Source: Amorphochlora amoebiformis (Eukaryota > Cercozoa > Chlorarachniophyceae). From it: a stretch of DNA of 64,000 nt. Made by a program: the position numbers and the translations under genes. Of this stretch, positions 19,560 through 50,553 are shown piece by piece. The notes beneath the pieces were generated by a model. That model was given only the letters and a program-made list of their open reading frames with translations, ran no database searches and had not been told where the DNA came from. Positions within the stretch are counted from its first letter, which is position 1. Each line of letters starts with the position of its first letter. Where the stretch lies: assembly GCA_054601695.1 (NCBI GenBank), contig BAAHQB010000358.1, positions 96,743 to 160,742 of the forward strand, written 5' to 3'.

Positions 19560-20205
19560 TGCTGACATGTATACTGAGATACAGGCACATACAACATATA
19601 TACATATGTACGTGTACATTTTATATTATATATATGTCCGTACTATGATATATATACATATATATATATATATGTATAAATATATATATATATATATTTA
19701 TATATATGTATCTATATACATATGTATATATATATATATATATAAAGTGTAATGTGAAAACATGCAAACATACTATCACATGTAGATGTGTTATGTGAAC
19801 ATGTAATGGATATGTATGTGTAGACATACGATTATATACAATTTTTTTCACAGATCTCTGTGTGTGCTATTAAATATACTGGGATTTTTAGGTAATTCTT
19901 ACACACACAATACAATATTACATATATATATATATATACATACATATATATATATAATATTATTTTCATATATATATATATATGTATATATCTTTATATG
20001 TTTATTTTTTATATATATGTATAGATAGAATATACTCATGGTATACATATACACATAAATAAATATATCTATAATATATACACATATATAAGTATATCTA
20101 TAATTTATGGTTGTAAATATACTATATATATATATGTATGTATATCTACATGATATAAACAACATATATGTATGTAGATATGTATATATACGGATAAACC
20201 TTAGA
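19560..20205. repeat. AT microsatellite 3' of enoyl-CoA hydratase
   Basis: (AT)n with TACATATG variants up to about 15 bp before the stop codon of the minus-strand enoyl-CoA hydratase gene. No coding text seen. Confidence 0.88.
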
Positions 20206-20219
20206 ATTCATCTTGTACC

Positions 20220-20375
20220 TCAGTTGTCTTGAAATTCAGCCTCTCTCTTCTCAACAAACGCTGCCATTCCCTCCTATACAATACACATATACATAGATAT
20301 ATGTACATTATATAATACTATATATGTACGTAAATATATGTATATATATGTTTGTACACATGTATATAAATACAC

Positions 20376-20411
<36 letters not shown>

Positions 20412-20459
20412 TAGATATTATTGCATATGTAAGAATGTATGCATATGAATATACACATA

Positions 20460-20495
<36 letters not shown>

Positions 20496-20964
20496 CTTTC
20501 TAATATATATGTGTTTTTGAATGTGTTATATGTATTTATATGTATATTCATATTTACGCAAACTATGTTAGATGAAATAATCTTGCCCCTTTTACAATAT
20601 TGAAGTGATGAGTTCATTGTACATGTGTTGTGGGTCGCGTACATATATATATATATATATTTGCATATATATATAGTATTATATATTATATGTAAACTAT
20701 AATGTATCTGTATACGTTTCACACACATATATATTTACATATATATATATATGTATGTATGTGTATTGATATGTATATGTATATATATGTATATATGTGT
20801 ATATATATGATACATACATATATGTAATATATATATATATATATATATATACATAATTATATATATATATATATATATTTTATACATATATATATTCATA
20901 TATATATATATATATTATATATTCATAAACATATTTATATTTATACGTACATGAAATACTTTAA

Positions 20965-21004
<40 letters not shown>

Positions 21005-21097
21005 TTATATATATATACATATATATAAATATATATAGTATAGATATAATACTTAGGCACGGAGAATGCACCTATATGTACATGTCTACAAATGCCC

Positions 21098-21138
<41 letters not shown>

Positions 21139-21601
21139 GTGTACAGTATGTATATAAAGGTATATAATGAGATTTTATAGGATAATAAATACACCTATAT
21201 AAACATGTGCATAATATTGGAAGTGCAGCGGTATGATACCCCTAGTAGTCTCTGTTTGGTTGAGACCCATAGCTTTAGTATTAGATAGTACCCAAAGAGG
21301 CGATCTCCAGCAAAATTTCTCACCCCAGAGATATATCTTTTCTTAAGCGATCTCTAGCATTGCTGCGAATGTGTTTCTACACTAGTATTGGATAGTACCC
21401 AATGAGGCGATCTCCAGCAACATTTCTCACCCCAGAAATATATCTTTTCTTAAGCGATCTCTAGCATTGCTGCGAATGTGTTTCTATACTTATTCGATAT
21501 CTACCCCATCGAGCTGCGTCCTCGCATACCAGGTAATACCTCAGATTTAACAATACATATATTTATATGCGTATAATATAATGTATACATACACACAATA
21601 T

Positions 21602-21639
<38 letters not shown>

Positions 21640-21930
21640 GTGTATATATATATATGTAGTACAACATATGCGCAAAGAAACCTTTTGATCCTTCGTTGCA
21701 AATGTGGAATGAAACACCCTTCGCTCGAATTGAACACCCTATTCAAAGAGTTGTTGAAATGTCTTAGTCCTCAAGAGAGAATATGACAATAATTCAATGC
21801 TAACCCTAATACCTGCGTGAGAGTCGTGTCATAAGCAGCGTTGACGCATTCCTTAGCCATAGCGACGATCGGTTTTGAGAAACCCGCAATATTGCTGGCT
21901 ATCCTTTCCGATTCCTAAGGCATATATATG

Positions 21931-21974
<44 letters not shown>

Positions 21975-22339
21975 GGAGTGTGTATATGTACAATATAAAT
22001 ACATATTTGTATGTATATAATATATATATTATATATATATATATATGTATGTATAAATATACATACATATGTGTAAATATATATATATATATATATACAC
22101 ACAGTCTATCATTCTATGGCCCCCTCTTTCTCTTCCTTCCCTTGCCGGGGGACTTATTTGGTTAGTTTTCAGGTTGCACAGATAGAAGGTCTTCCTTGGG
22201 GACAACTTTGGCTACAAGCCCGGCTTTCTCCATATCTGAGTGGGTTATGGTTGGAGTAAAGGTTGGGATTAGGCTTAGGATCCTATGTGTGTATATGCGT
22301 ATTATACATATTTTTATGTAGATTGTTAACAATAATCTA

Positions 22340-22372
<33 letters not shown>

Positions 22373-22513
22373 AATGTAAATATAAATAACAAGTATGTAT
22401 ATATATATACATGTATATATGTTTGTGTATATATACATATATATATATGGAATGCACATAGATAAATACAAATATACTTCTATACATACATACATATATG
22501 TATATATATATAC

Positions 22514-22563
<50 letters not shown>

Positions 22564-22566
22564 CTC

Positions 22567-22603
<37 letters not shown>

Positions 22604-23233
22604 CATAGGAGTATATATATGGGCACATTCATAAATATATTTATATGTATATATATAAATTTATATACATATATATATATTCATACGTCTATCTTCATAG
22701 ATAATATATAAGTGTATATATATAATGTGAGATGTGTTTACACATAAAATATCAGCACATAATAATACATAAAAGCTAACCCTCTGCAGAAACCATCTCG
22801 CCTTCAAGAATCTGATTTACACACAAAACGTTGACTACGGAGGTTCAGATACCTGGAATAAAAACAGATAGGTCTAGGCCAAAGTAGCTCTCCCCTTCTC
22901 TTCCTTGCTCTCTCTCGTCCTCCTTCTCTGTCTTACTTCTCTCCCTCTTCTCTGTCTACATCTCTTCATGTCTTTCACCTAAGGGAAGGGATAGCTAGTT
23001 CGGGAATGTACATTGTGTATACCATAAGCATAGCCTTCGATTTACCCACGGAGCGAACCAGTCTCTGGGTTCCACCCATACCTAAAATGCACATATGTAT
23101 ACGTAGTACCCGGATGAGACTATCTCTAGCAATCTGCGGGATCTTTTACCATATTATTGTCTATACTTCAATATTTATCGATACCTACTCATTGGGCTGT
23201 ACCCTCTTATGTTAATTATATCATTGCTGTAGG

Positions 23234-23271
<38 letters not shown>

Positions 23272-23399
23272 TGTATTTACACTGAGTGCAATGTATATTA
23301 TATAATATATATATATATATATATAATATATTTGTATATGTATATGTATATTTATATATATTATATGCATATCTACAATACATATCTACATACACATAC

Positions 23400-23438
<39 letters not shown>

Positions 23439-23611
23439 CTATTGGTGTTTGTTCATGTGCTTGGAAATAGCGTTCAGATATTCAACATAAGGTATGCTAT
23501 GTACCTGGGATTGTTCCAAGCTTGATCTCTGGCTGACCAAATTTCGCCTGAATGTGTCGTATAAGAATTTCTATATGTAAATTGTTTGTAAGGTGTATAT
23601 ATATATTATAT

Positions 23612-23658
<47 letters not shown>

Positions 23659-24165
23659 CACATGCACACATGTACAGTATAATATATAATATATATGTAT
23701 ATATTATATATATATATATATTCATATATATATATATATATATACTTATATAGATTCAAAATAATATAGTATTTAAATACATATTTTACCTACATAAGTA
23801 CAAAATAACAAATTACTTGAATGCATAGTGTATCATGTTTTGTACAATGTCTATATATTTTTACGGTGATGTACCCGTATGTATGTGTGTATATGTATAG
23901 AGGTGTATATAACTATATATATTATAGATATGCATACATACATACATACATACATTCACAAATTCAATTCGAATATAAATATACATAAAGTTATATGTGT
24001 ATATTTCCTATTGAATCTGATGTGCATATTGTATATAATACCAATATATGATACGTATATGTACACATATATATAGCATTCATTATTAATATGCATCACG
24101 TAGAATGTATGGTGTAGGTATATATATGCATTATATGTATCCATATATATATATATTTATAGGTA

Positions 24166-24219
<54 letters not shown>

Positions 24220-25144
24220 TTATATATACATATATATATATTATATATATATATATATTTGTCTTCATTTATAATATCTAATGGATAGATATCATGTATG
24301 TAGATGTACACATTTTCGCTAGCGATGATTATATCGCACATCATAGCGAGCTCACATCCCCCTCCTATACAATACAAAAATATATTTGAATATATATATA
24401 TATATTTATATATATATATATTATATATAATACAATATACATACATGTATATATATATATATATTATACATATATTATATAATGATTATACGCATATATA
24501 ATATATCTACTGATATATACATAAATTCATTACACCCTTACACTACATAAGTGTGTACAAAGCTCTACAATTAATATAAATATGCATCTATATGTTTGAT
24601 GTATAGAATATATACATGTACATATATGTATACATACATACATATGTGTATATATGTGTGTATATTATATATATATATATATATTGGATCTTAAGTTACC
24701 AAGCGCAAAGCCATTGACGGCTGCGATAATTGGTTTCTTAATCTGAGAAACCTACGTATGTATTCAGGCACAAATTGAATTAGGTGAACGCCTTTTATTC
24801 CACTCTCCTTCTCTCTCCGGTATAATATACTTGAGTACCTATATATGTACGTACATACCTGTATACATACATAAACACGTATATCGACTACGGCACACGT
24901 GAAGGTTTAGCGTAAATGACAACACTGATATACACAGTGATTTACATGTATATATATAGGTACACACAACCTGATCCCATCCTCCAAGCATTTCGTTAGA
25001 GAAGGTGTTGGGGTACGTTTGAGAGCTCATCTCCTTAATGTCAGCGCCCGCCGCGAAAGCCTTACCGCTAATGTAATCATGATATGTGTGGATGTATATT
25101 ATCGATACATATACATGTTCATTATATGCATAAATATTTTATGA

Positions 25145-25193
<49 letters not shown>

Positions 25194-25343
25194 TTCATGT
25201 ATGCAAATATGAATATTACTATGTATCGTACATGTAATGCAATTGGTATGTATATTTGAACCAAATGTATGTATTGTACAGGTTCATGTAATATATATCT
25301 ATTTACATGTACACATTTATGTATACATGTATACATGCATGTA

Positions 25344-25398
<55 letters not shown>

Positions 25399-25410
25399 CC
25401 AATACATACA

Positions 25411-25446
<36 letters not shown>

Positions 25447-25472
25447 CATTCGTAACTATATTTGTGGATTAT

Positions 25473-25517
<45 letters not shown>

Positions 25518-25686
25518 CATGGACATAAATACATATAGGTTATATATATATATATATATATATATATCAATAGACAGATACAAATGCATATATATGTATA
25601 TATATATATATACAAATATATCTATATATATATATATATGTATATGTAAATAAATATATATACATATATATATATATGTATATAGG

Positions 25687-25756
<70 letters not shown>

Positions 25757-26392
25757 GTGAGAGAGAGAGATACAGAGAGAATAAGCCGATATTGATCAAT
25801 ACATCTCCTCTCACCTTCCTCCAGTGACGATGATGCTCCCCACATCAATGTCCTTGTCGAAATCCTTCAGCTAAAATGAGTTTTAACATTTAATCTTCTA
25901 CATAAGATTGCTATGTCGAAGCGTTTAGATGGCATTTCCCATGGCAATTTAACACTTTGCCAAATATGCAAATACATCCGTTATCGATATCTGTAGTAGT
26001 AAGTCTGATATATATGCTTCATGACCATTGTACATTCTCCCGAACCATCTCACACACACGTGCATCCTCAAAAGGGTCCTAATCTCATGTGGATGACTAC
26101 ACAGACAAAAGGAAACATAAAAACTTCATAAAAACATCATTTAACATAACCTGTGCTGTGATTTCACCCATCAATTGATCACATAGGGCGTTCAGAGCCT
26201 TCGGACGATTTAGAGTGATTACCCCAACCTTTCCCTTTTTCTCCACCTGAACAAACCCCCGTGGGAGATTTTTGAACATTCAACGAAGGAACATATAGCT
26301 TTGGAGATAGGTACCGTGATCATTTCCCGCGAAACCGTCGACATCCATTGCACGCGTCGGGCTAAGGGCAGGATCTTGCGTAGAGGTGTCAT
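20220..26392 (-). CDS. ECHS1: Mitochondrial enoyl-CoA hydratase (crotonase), complete
   Basis: Hydrates 2-trans-enoyl-CoA to 3-hydroxyacyl-CoA in mitochondrial beta-oxidation. Thirteen exons in transcript order: 26392-26315, 26246-26151, 25870-25815, 25067-24971, 24742-24700, 24364-24312, 23547-23505, 23081-23023, 22811-22781, 22235-22180, 21914-21813, 21738-21682, 20273-20220. All junctions keep phase, giving 274 aa, close to the usual ECHS1 length. The presequence [20 protein letters not shown] is Arg-rich. Diagnostic text: [30 protein letters not shown] (oxyanion/CoA region), [17 protein letters not shown] and [13 protein letters not shown] (the two catalytic Glu are in GGGCE and GQPE), [50 protein letters not shown] then stop. 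One exon is only 31 nt. Divergent from PRORP and convergent with the aldo-keto reductase. Confidence 0.96.
20285..21225. repeat. AT microsatellite in the last enoyl-CoA hydratase intron
   Basis: (AT)n, a short GT run at about 20480-20495 and unique islands (20530-20640 and 21040-21090). The intron spans 20274-21681. Confidence 0.88.
21277..21490 (+). repeat. 107-bp tandem duplication in an intron
   Basis: Two adjacent copies (21277-21383 and 21384-21490), each starting AGTATTRGATAGTACCCAA and ending GCGAATGTGTTTCTAYACT, with only a few mismatches. They contain GCGATCTCCAGCAAMATTTC and the block CTTAAGCGATCTCTAGCATT. Located in the last intron of the enoyl-CoA hydratase gene. Confidence 0.93.
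23103..23215 (+). repeat. Diverged third copy of the 107-bp repeat
   Basis: AGTACCCGGATGAGACTATC, then TCTAGCAATCTGC, then TCTATACTTCAATATTTATC and GATACCTACTCATTGGGCTG match in order the 3' part and right flank of the 21384-21490 copy (AGTACCCAATGAGGCGATCTC, TCTATACTTATTCGATATCTA, CCCCATCGAGCTGCG). It sits in another intron of the same gene. Confidence 0.6.
23215..25795. repeat. AT microsatellites in enoyl-CoA hydratase introns
   Basis: Blocks of (AT)n at about 23236-23440, 23590-23750, 24130-24260, 24380-24500, 24600-24685, 25140-25200 and 25340-25755, separated by the exons listed for that gene. A (CA)n run lies at about 25473-25491 and a short AG run at 25759-25775. Confidence 0.9.
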
Positions 26393-26523
26393 CTCGGAGA
26401 TTTCGGAACCTAGGGTCGGGTATGGGAAAGATCGCACTCCCCGAGATCCCCCGACGATTCCCGGGGATTTCCGATAAAAATTCGGCAAGGATGGGCCCAT
26501 TGGGTCGCCAAGGCCGTTCCGCC
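26393..26523. promoter_or_regulatory. 131-bp divergent start region, enoyl-CoA hydratase (-) / PRORP (+)
   Basis: The space between the two start codons is GC-rich and repeat-free, in a region of microsatellites. It must hold both 5' UTRs and probably a shared promoter. Open frames cross it on both strands, so the starts rest on the targeting-peptide reading of each side. No named element recognised. Confidence 0.5.
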
Positions 26524-44465
<17,942 letters not shown>

Positions 44466-44580
44466 GTAAGTCTTTGCATGTGGATGTATATATATATATG
44501 TATATATGTGTATATATATATATATGTATATATGTGTATATATATATATATATGTATGTATGTACAAGATTTGTATATGC

Positions 44581-44621
<41 letters not shown>

Positions 44622-44723
44622 TATACATATGAATATATATATATATATATATATAAATATATTATATCATACATATATATATATGTTGAAAAATATATAG
44701 ATCTATCTGTACACATATAAATA

Positions 44724-44754
<31 letters not shown>

Positions 44755-44794
44755 TACATGTATTTCCGTAAATATATTCTCCAGCATGAAAATG

Positions 44795-45090
44795 CCCTAA
44801 TTCTAATTCTAACCCTAACCCAAATTCTACCCCTAACCCTAATCCTCCACTGTAAGTAAACCCTAACCCTAACTGTATACCCCACCCTGTGGAGGAGTCA
44901 ATGGTCCTAGAACTAAGACATGCTGAATAATCTGATCCTAACTATATACCAAACCTAATTCTAATCCTAACCCTAATCCTAACCCTAATTCTAATCCTAA
45001 CCCTAATCCTAACCCTAATTTTAATCCTAACCCTTATCCTAACCCTAATTCTAATCCTAACCCTTATCTTAACCCTTATCTAAGCCTAAC
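44795..45090 (+). repeat. Telomere-like (CCCTAA)n field with element copy B
   Basis: CTAATTCTAATCCTAACCC-type degenerate repeats at 44795-44870 and 44935-45085, with element copy B (44889-44939) between. An acceptor-like CTCCAG at 44779-44784 opens a frame [12 protein letters not shown] into the repeat, which could be a 3' PRORP exon but is unconvincing. Confidence 0.85.
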
Positions 45091-45129
45091 CGAACCGTTT
45101 AGACTTTTATAAGGGACAGACTTCAGTTG

Positions 45130-45137
45130 AATACCAC

Positions 45138-45170
<33 letters not shown>

Positions 45171-45475
45171 ATATATATTATATATATATATGTATTATAT
45201 ATATATATATATATAATATATATATATGTATATATATATATATGTACTAATGTACACTCCTGCATAGATAGATAAATATATATGTAAGTAGGTGTACATA
45301 TATATATATATATGTGATGTATATATAGATATTAATATATTAATATATATATATATATATTATATATATGAACATATTTACATATATATATATATACATA
45401 TATGTATTTAAATGAACATACATATATACACATACATATATGTGTGTATATGTGTGTGTAAACATATATATATGA
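45130..45475. repeat. AT microsatellite
   Basis: (AT)n with GT words; nothing coding seen. More (AT)n follows at 45850-46440 and 46515-46670. Confidence 0.88.
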
Positions 45476-45482
45476 TCTATAT

Positions 45483-45560
45483 ATCTCTCTCGGCGCCTTG
45501 TTCCCTCTCTCCTTCTCTCTCTTTTCCTCCCTCCATTTTGATCGCCCTCGGACCTCCTTA

Positions 45561-45603
<43 letters not shown>

Positions 45604-45714
45604 CTTCTCTCCCTCCCTCCCTCTCTCTCTCTCTCTCCACCCCAACCCTAGCCCTGACCTCAGCTCTAACCTATAACCCTAACCCTAACCCTAACCCTAA
45701 CCCTAACCCTAAGT
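45483..45714 (+). repeat. (CT)n tract joined to exact (CCCTAA)n
   Basis: CT-rich sequence (45483-45640) passes into CCCTAGCCCTGACC and then about seven exact CCCTAA units at about 45674-45714, the cleanest telomere-type stretch in the window. Confidence 0.9.
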
Positions 45715-45853
45715 GGAAGTAAGCCTGATTGTTGTACCTTGAGAAGATAGAGTCTTTTTTTTTTCTCATTTTCTCGTTTTGTTTTTTTCTCTTTTTTCTT
45801 CCTTTCTCTCTCGCATCAATATACATATTATAAATATACATACATATACACAT

Positions 45854-45895
<42 letters not shown>

Positions 45896-45960
45896 GTACG
45901 ATTTTACATGAATGAATGCATGTGTATGTAGTATGCATAATAGGTATGTTGTGTATATGT

Positions 45961-46025
<65 letters not shown>

Positions 46026-46067
46026 GCACACATATGTATGCTGTTTTGTACACACATATGACCATTA

Positions 46068-46104
<37 letters not shown>

Positions 46105-46123
46105 GTGGACATATATACATATG

Positions 46124-46178
<55 letters not shown>

Positions 46179-46382
46179 CATATACATATACATATACGCA
46201 TATTATATTTAGATATCTATATAAACCCCTATATATATATATATATATATACATATAAAATATATAAACATATATATATATATATATACATATATATATA
46301 CATAACATATATATATACATATATATACATACATTACAAGCTACACACACACACATATATATATATATATGTATCTATATAT

Positions 46383-46446
<64 letters not shown>

Positions 46447-46536
46447 AATTACCCCAACCATATGCACACGTGGTAAATACAAATGTCATATGCATTGTAT
46501 TTACTGTGATATTTTATATATATACTATATATATAC

Positions 46537-46585
<49 letters not shown>

Positions 46586-46631
46586 ATATGAATATAGATA
46601 TGTCATATATGTGTATATATGTATATGTGTG

Positions 46632-46666
<35 letters not shown>

Positions 46667-46674
46667 GATCATGT

Positions 46675-46925
46675 TGCAGAATGCTACATCTAATAATAAT
46701 TATTATATCTATAGGTTGCAGAGAGGGTAAGATGGTTGGTTTGTGCACCGCCTCCGGAGCTCGAATCGCTCTTTTATCCGTCTCAATAGCAGATGTGAAC
46801 ATTCGATATAGCAGGCATGCGTATACGTACCAACGGGCCAGCAAAAGAATGATTATAATTGTAATCATCGTTTATGAAATTAAGAAATCTTTGATGATTT
46901 TAATCATTTATCGACCATCGACTTA
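46675..46925 (+). other. Unique sequence, possible 3' end of PRORP transcript
   Basis: Non-repetitive, moderately GC stretch after a TTGCAG acceptor-like site (46674-46679). A plus frame of about 80 codons (GCREGKMVGLCTASGARIAL) and a minus frame both exist. Neither matches a family I know or joins the last PRORP exon in phase. It may be 3' UTR. Confidence 0.3.
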
Positions 46926-47810
46926 GATTTAATCTGTCTGCACCTAGCCGTATCTGGTGTTTTTTACCAAGGAGCAATGACATACTCCAGAAACTGAGTC
47001 ATTAATGATTACAGTCACTATATCTAGTATCTAGAGTATTCTAGAGTTTAGATATTCACTAGCTAGAGGCTAGTAGCCTCAGTTGAATTTAGCTTCGACG
47101 AGGAGTGACTATAGGACTAATGATCACTAGTCTAGAGTCTAGTACTACTATACTATTAGTATACATCTCTGGATATACTAAATATTATCAGTCTAATAGT
47201 TATGTTAACCATGCAACGATCTGACTGCGTATGTACAACACGTACGTACGTATGTACAACACGTACGTACGTACGTACGTATATTCCAGATATTCTTTAT
47301 ATGAAACTTGTGGCAGTCTAGGGATTTAATCTAGTAATATTTCGTACGTACGTATCGATACAGATCTAAACGTACGTATGCACTTTTTGTCATGCAAACT
47401 CGAGAAACTACCGTACGCGTTAAACGTAGTCTGAATTTACCTACTAACTAGACTAAGTTAACTAGACGGTACCAAGGATTTACCAATAATAAAGGGAGGC
47501 TAGATCTAGTAGATATGTCTATCGTCCCCGATCATGTCTAAAAAGATGTTTTCGTTTACCAGATTTCTACAGCCTAGAGTCTAGATCTACTGGAACGGGA
47601 TCTACCATATGTACAGACTTAGGCATACTACTTAATTGATGTAGCGTTAGTTCACTGTAAACATTATGCTTTACTAGCGCGACAGACTACATTAATTATA
47701 GCGTTAAACTTAGTATTCCATAGTAAACCTGAGCCAGGCTCTAGAGGCTGGTGGACTGTGTACAATGAAAATAATAATAACAATTTATGACTAGACGACT
47801 GCCGGCTGAT
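46926..47810. other. CTAG-rich spacer between convergent gene ends
   Basis: Nearly 900 bp without microsatellite, dense in CTAG: TATCTAGTATCTAGAGTATT, CACTAGCTAGAGGCTAGTAG, CACTAGTCTAGAGTCTAGTA, AACTAGACTAAGTTAACTAG, GGCTAGATCTAGTAGATATG. It includes an ACGT-repeat block at 47228-47282. No coding frame recognised. Confidence 0.75.
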
Positions 47811-47833
47811 TTTTCGACCTTTTCTTTTTCTTC

Positions 47834-48662
<829 letters not shown>

Positions 48663-48667
48663 CATAT

Positions 48668-49895
48668 TCATATTCGTGAGGAATATATTCTTAAGTTCTT
48701 TATAGAAAAACAATTACCCATAGGATCGATCGTGTCAGGGTCTAGCTGGAACATCTTCTGCACAGTCTCTAGTTTGAACTCGACGCGATCCATCACGTCC
48801 TCTGGATCCCTCAAGTGTGACATGGGGCCGTGTAAAAGCTTATTAATGATGCCTACGGAAATATCCCTCTTAACATCGTTGATACTTCACCAAGTGTTGT
48901 GCTTGGAAAGGACAGAAAAATAACCTTTCGTAACTCGCTCGACTGTATCCTTTTCCTTCTGGGAGAGCCCTTTAAGAATATTCTGCGCGTTTGATAGTTC
49001 CTTTTGGCGGATAGATTCTCCCTTTTCTCTCAGCATTTTAATCGCCGGGATACAACGAAGGCTTTGTTTCCAGCCCTCGAAGTCCTTGATTTCAGTCTGG
49101 ATTAAGAGTTCCGCCTGATTGATTAGCAAATAGGTATTACGTCCGTTAATCCTGTTCCAGGGACAGAGCATGCTGTACCTCAAGGACGGCTGCCATACGC
49201 TTTTCCTTGTTGGCGTCGATTACCTGCTTGAGGTCGTCCACATGGTACGCAGCAACACCTGAGTCACGGAGCATCGGGTTTAATCTAGTTATCATTTTCG
49301 ATTAGGGAAGAATTTTCGTACCATCGACTTCCTTGGCGTCGTAGCCAACGTTGACAGGTACTGATATGTCAACAAGCATGAGCTTCTTATCCCTAGGGTG
49401 AGCCTCAAGAGATTTTTTGTCGATGAGTGGATCTTTCGAGAAGGTGGAGGTGAACACGATATCGGCCTGAGATGTTCTGCTTAATACTTTTGCAATAGTA
49501 GTAAATATGCGTGTTTTTACCTGATCAATCTCATCCCACATCTCGTCGAGACCGTGTAGCGACATCTTGACGTCGGGAAACATATCCTGCAGCTTCTCCA
49601 TGCGCTCTCGTCCACGGTTAATAATATGAAGAGGTTGCTTGGCCTTTGTGCTTGCCAGGTGCGTCACCAGAAGTCTTGTCATCTCGCCAGCGCCCACAAT
49701 TGCGATTCTAACAGCGATGGTAGTCAGTGGCATGTTCTCTTAACCGCAACAGCATGTTTACATCTTACTTTGCATCCTCGAAGGCTACACCCAGGTCTTC
49801 TCTAGCCTTAATCTCAGACAGTTGGGCCTGAATTCCAAATAGCATATTTTCGTAAAAACGTATACACATATATATACACATATATATGTATAATG

Positions 49896-49945
<50 letters not shown>

Positions 49946-50076
49946 GTATATTATTATATATACTATGTATGTATATATATATATATGTATATGTATGTAT
50001 ATATAATATATATATGTATATATATATATATATATTGATATGTATGCACATATATATATATATATATATATGTATA

Positions 50077-50113
<37 letters not shown>

Positions 50114-50489
50114 AATTTTACATTTTGATATAGACGATAACAACATAATATATATGTCTATATACGTAACATATCATACATGTTAACATATATATGCAAC
50201 ATCATGTACATACATCTCCTTTCTACTATTCTTCCCCCACCGAAACCCTCCGTTACCCCTAACAAGTAACAGTGTATTACCGCAGCTGAAGAGACAGACA
50301 CGGCACCCTTAGAGATTCCTGTCTCAGAGCGAACCCGCTTGCCCGTGGTCACGGCTACATTGAAAAGCTTTCCGAGCACCTTGCCGAAGCTTCCTTCCTG
50401 GTCTGACCCGTGGGCCGCGCAGTTCTTCACCTGTTTTAGTAGAATTTTTAAAAATCGTGTAATTCAAATTTTACTTTTGATGAATATAA

Positions 50490-50553
<64 letters not shown>

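Noticed and set aside
44785-44860. Terminal PRORP exon reading [12 protein letters not shown]
   Set aside because: The frame soon runs into CCCTAA-type repeat, so its openness carries little weight; kept only as a possibility.
45674-45714. Chromosome end (true telomere)
   Set aside because: The CCCTAA run is short and flanked by genes on both sides, so it is interstitial.
46675-46925. Independent small gene on plus (about 80 codons) or minus strand
   Set aside because: No family match, no clear start or splice link, and isoleucine-rich ends. It is more likely the untranslated end of PRORP.
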